Below the pieces are notes generated by a model. It ran no database searches. It was not told where the DNA came from and saw only the letters and a list, made by a program, of their open reading frames with translations. The translations under genes were made by a program, and so were the position numbers. From NCBI GenBank assembly GCA_947506075.1, contig CANNNN010000148.1, positions 1 to 6,543 of the forward strand: a stretch of 6,543 nucleotides of DNA. Direction: 5' to 3'. Below, piece by piece: positions 5,634 to 6,543 of this stretch (the stretch's first letter is position 1; the number at the start of each line of letters is the position of its first letter). The DNA is from Methylococcaceae bacterium (GTDB lineage: Bacteria > Pseudomonadota > Gammaproteobacteria > Methylococcales > Methylomonadaceae).

Positions 5634-6327
5634 CTGGATCAATATTATACAGGATTACCTGCTGCCGCCTACCTGCATCTTGTGCGGAAACCCCGGCTAC
5701 GACTCCAGGGACATCTGTCATCCGTGTTATGCGCAGCTGCCTGGAAATAATCGGTGCTGCTCTCAATGCGCCGAAATACTGGAATCGCCGATAATGACCC
5801 CGAGGATTTTATGCGGTCGCTGCCTGAGTACTCAGCCTGCATTTGACCTGACTTACGCGCCGTTCATCCACCAAGGAGCGATACGGCATTTGATCAGCAA
5901 CTTGAAATTTGGCACACATTACCAAAATGCCCGCTTACTCGGTCAGTTATTGGCTGAGCACCTGAAGCATAATGCAGAAATGCCGGACCTGATTTTACCG
6001 GTCCCGCTGCATAAAGCCCGTTACCGCTCACGCGGCTTTAACCAGGCCATAGAAATCGCTCGAACCGTAAGTAAAGAATTACATATCCCGTTAGATTTAA
6101 CCAGCTGCATGCGGCATCGCGACACCCCCCATCAAATCCAGTTATCCGCCAAAAGGCGCCGTAAAAACGTCAAATATGCATTCTCGATCACCAAACCCAT
6201 AGTAGCGCGGCATATCGCAATCTTGGATGATGTGATGACCACAGGTTCTACAGCTCATGAACTGGCGACTTTGTTAAAAAAATTCGGGGTCGAAAAGGTG
6301 GATGTTTGGGTGTGTGCAAGGGCTTAG
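5617..6327 (+). CDS. comF: ComF/GntX family phosphoribosyltransferase-like protein
   Basis: This family combines an N-terminal cysteine-rich, zinc-finger-like region with a type I phosphoribosyltransferase fold. It is linked to DNA uptake in naturally competent bacteria (ComF) and known as GntX in E. coli; the reaction, if any, is not firmly known. Here CILCG (20-24), CHPC (34-37), CCSQC (47-51) and CGRC (66-69) supply the paired cysteines. PVPLHKARYRSRGFNQA (128-144) is the family signature. AILDDVMTTGSTAHEL (201-216) is the PRPP-binding loop. The 236-residue length is normal. The start could be Met1 (5617) or Met3 (5623); neither has a good ribosome-binding site. A comF-like gene beside biotin genes is common in gammaproteobacteria (gntX next to bioH in E. 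coli), but no biotin role is established. The BirA operator overlaps its start, so biotin may also affect its expression. Confidence 0.92.
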   Translation: MKMVYNWINIIQDYLLPPTCILCGNPGYDSRDICHPCYAQLPGNNRCCSQCAEILESPIMTPRILCGRCLSTQPAFDLTYAPFIHQGAIRHLISNLKFGTHYQNARLLGQLLAEHLKHNAEMPDLILPVPLHKARYRSRGFNQAIEIARTVSKELHIPLDLTSCMRHRDTPHQIQLSAKRRRKNVKYAFSITKPIVARHIAILDDVMTTGSTAHELATLLKKFGVEKVDVWVCARA

Positions 6328-6388
6328 AAATACCGAGCAAGACAAACCGGCCGTAATGCAACAAGTTACCCAGATTAAAATAAGAAGG

Positions 6389-6432
6389 AATTTCTTACCT
6401 GAAGTTTCCCAGTTTTTCAGGAGCAAGAAATT
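6389..6432. other. Long two-part hairpin downstream of comF
   Basis: AATTTCTT (6389-6396) pairs perfectly with AAGAAATT (6425-6432). Inside it CCTGAA (6398-6403) pairs perfectly with TTCAGG (6416-6421). A small internal loop separates the stems, and the apical loop is 12 nt. On the plus strand no T-run follows. On the minus strand CCTTCTTATTTTAAT follows, so it could end a transcript entering from the right. It may equally be a repeat element. Confidence 0.4.
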
Positions 6433-6452
6433 TAGAACGCGAAAAAAAATAG

Positions 6453-6473
6453 TGAAAAAATTTCGAAAATTTT
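6453..6473. terminator. AT-only hairpin, possible comF terminator
   Basis: AAAAAATTT is followed by CGA and AAATTTTTT, giving a 9-bp A/T stem around 130 nt after the comF stop. The T-run forms the 3' arm of the stem, as in some bidirectional terminators. The lack of GC pairs makes it weak. Confidence 0.3.
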
Positions 6474-6543
6474 TTGCCACTCTTAATGCGTGTTAATTAA
6501 TCCTTATGTAACTCGATTATTCTTTATAAACAACAACTTATTA

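Larger units (their letters stand above)
6328..6543. other. AT-rich region downstream of comF, no convincing gene
   Basis: Open frames here (for example 6302-6496 plus and 6274-6480 minus) overlap comF or lack recognisable domains, and their composition is low-complexity Lys/Phe, so I do not call genes. The stretch holds two hairpins, listed separately. The last 50 bases are very AT-rich and could hold a promoter for a gene beyond the window, but no convincing box pair is seen. Confidence 0.6.

Noticed and set aside
6302..6496. Short plus-strand ORF after comF as a small gene
   Set aside because: It starts inside comF, is rich in Lys and Arg from A-rich low-complexity DNA, has no ribosome-binding site and no recognisable domain.

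Overview
The window carries a complete, tightly packed biotin synthesis operon on the minus strand. In transcription order it is bioB, bioF, bioH, bioC, bioD (5550 down to 902). It is flanked on the right by a divergent comF/gntX-type phosphoribosyltransferase gene and on the left by the 3' part of a degenerate HD-GYP domain gene on the plus strand. The comF-bioBFHCD order and the BioC/BioH route to pimeloyl-ACP are typical of gammaproteobacteria (pseudomonads, methanotroph relatives). Moderate GC content and dispersed palindromic repeats fit an environmental gammaproteobacterium, perhaps Methylococcales, but nothing here proves the genus.

Layout. Positions 1-805: HD-GYP gene fragment with altered metal-binding residues and at least one apparent +1 frameshift in a T6 run near 111-116. 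Positions 806-901: short intergenic region with a probable terminator for the bio operon and a weaker hairpin plus T-run on the plus strand. Positions 902-4531: bioD, bioC, bioH and bioF, joined by 1-, 10- and 4-nt overlaps, so translational coupling is likely. Positions 4532-4575: a 44-bp gap made largely of a short ATCCGYGT-type repeat, just upstream of bioF. Positions 4576-5550: bioB. Positions 5551-5616: divergent control region. A good BirA operator (TTGTCAACC-N15-GGTATACAA, 5601-5633) runs from this region into the first codons of comF. Positions 5617-6327: comF. Positions 6328-6543: AT-rich sequence with two hairpins and no convincing gene.

How the genes work together. BioC methylates malonyl-ACP so that fatty acid synthesis can extend it. 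BioH removes the methyl ester from pimeloyl-ACP. BioF makes KAPA, BioD makes dethiobiotin from DAPA, and BioB inserts sulfur. The KAPA-to-DAPA aminotransferase (bioA) is absent from the window and must be encoded elsewhere or replaced. The BirA operator would tie operon expression to biotin status.

The most unusual feature is bioH. It is about 90 codons longer than the usual ~256 because it appears to have been invaded, in frame, by two unrelated dispersed palindromic repeats. One is a 216-bp block with inverted CCCCCCTTTGAAAAAGGGGGG arms, encoding PPFSKGG-like peptides directly before the nucleophile elbow. The other is a short CATTCC...GGAATCCAG repeat in the cap region. The catalytic Ser, Asp and His are still present and the frame is open throughout. 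This resembles the in-gene palindromic elements known from Rickettsia.
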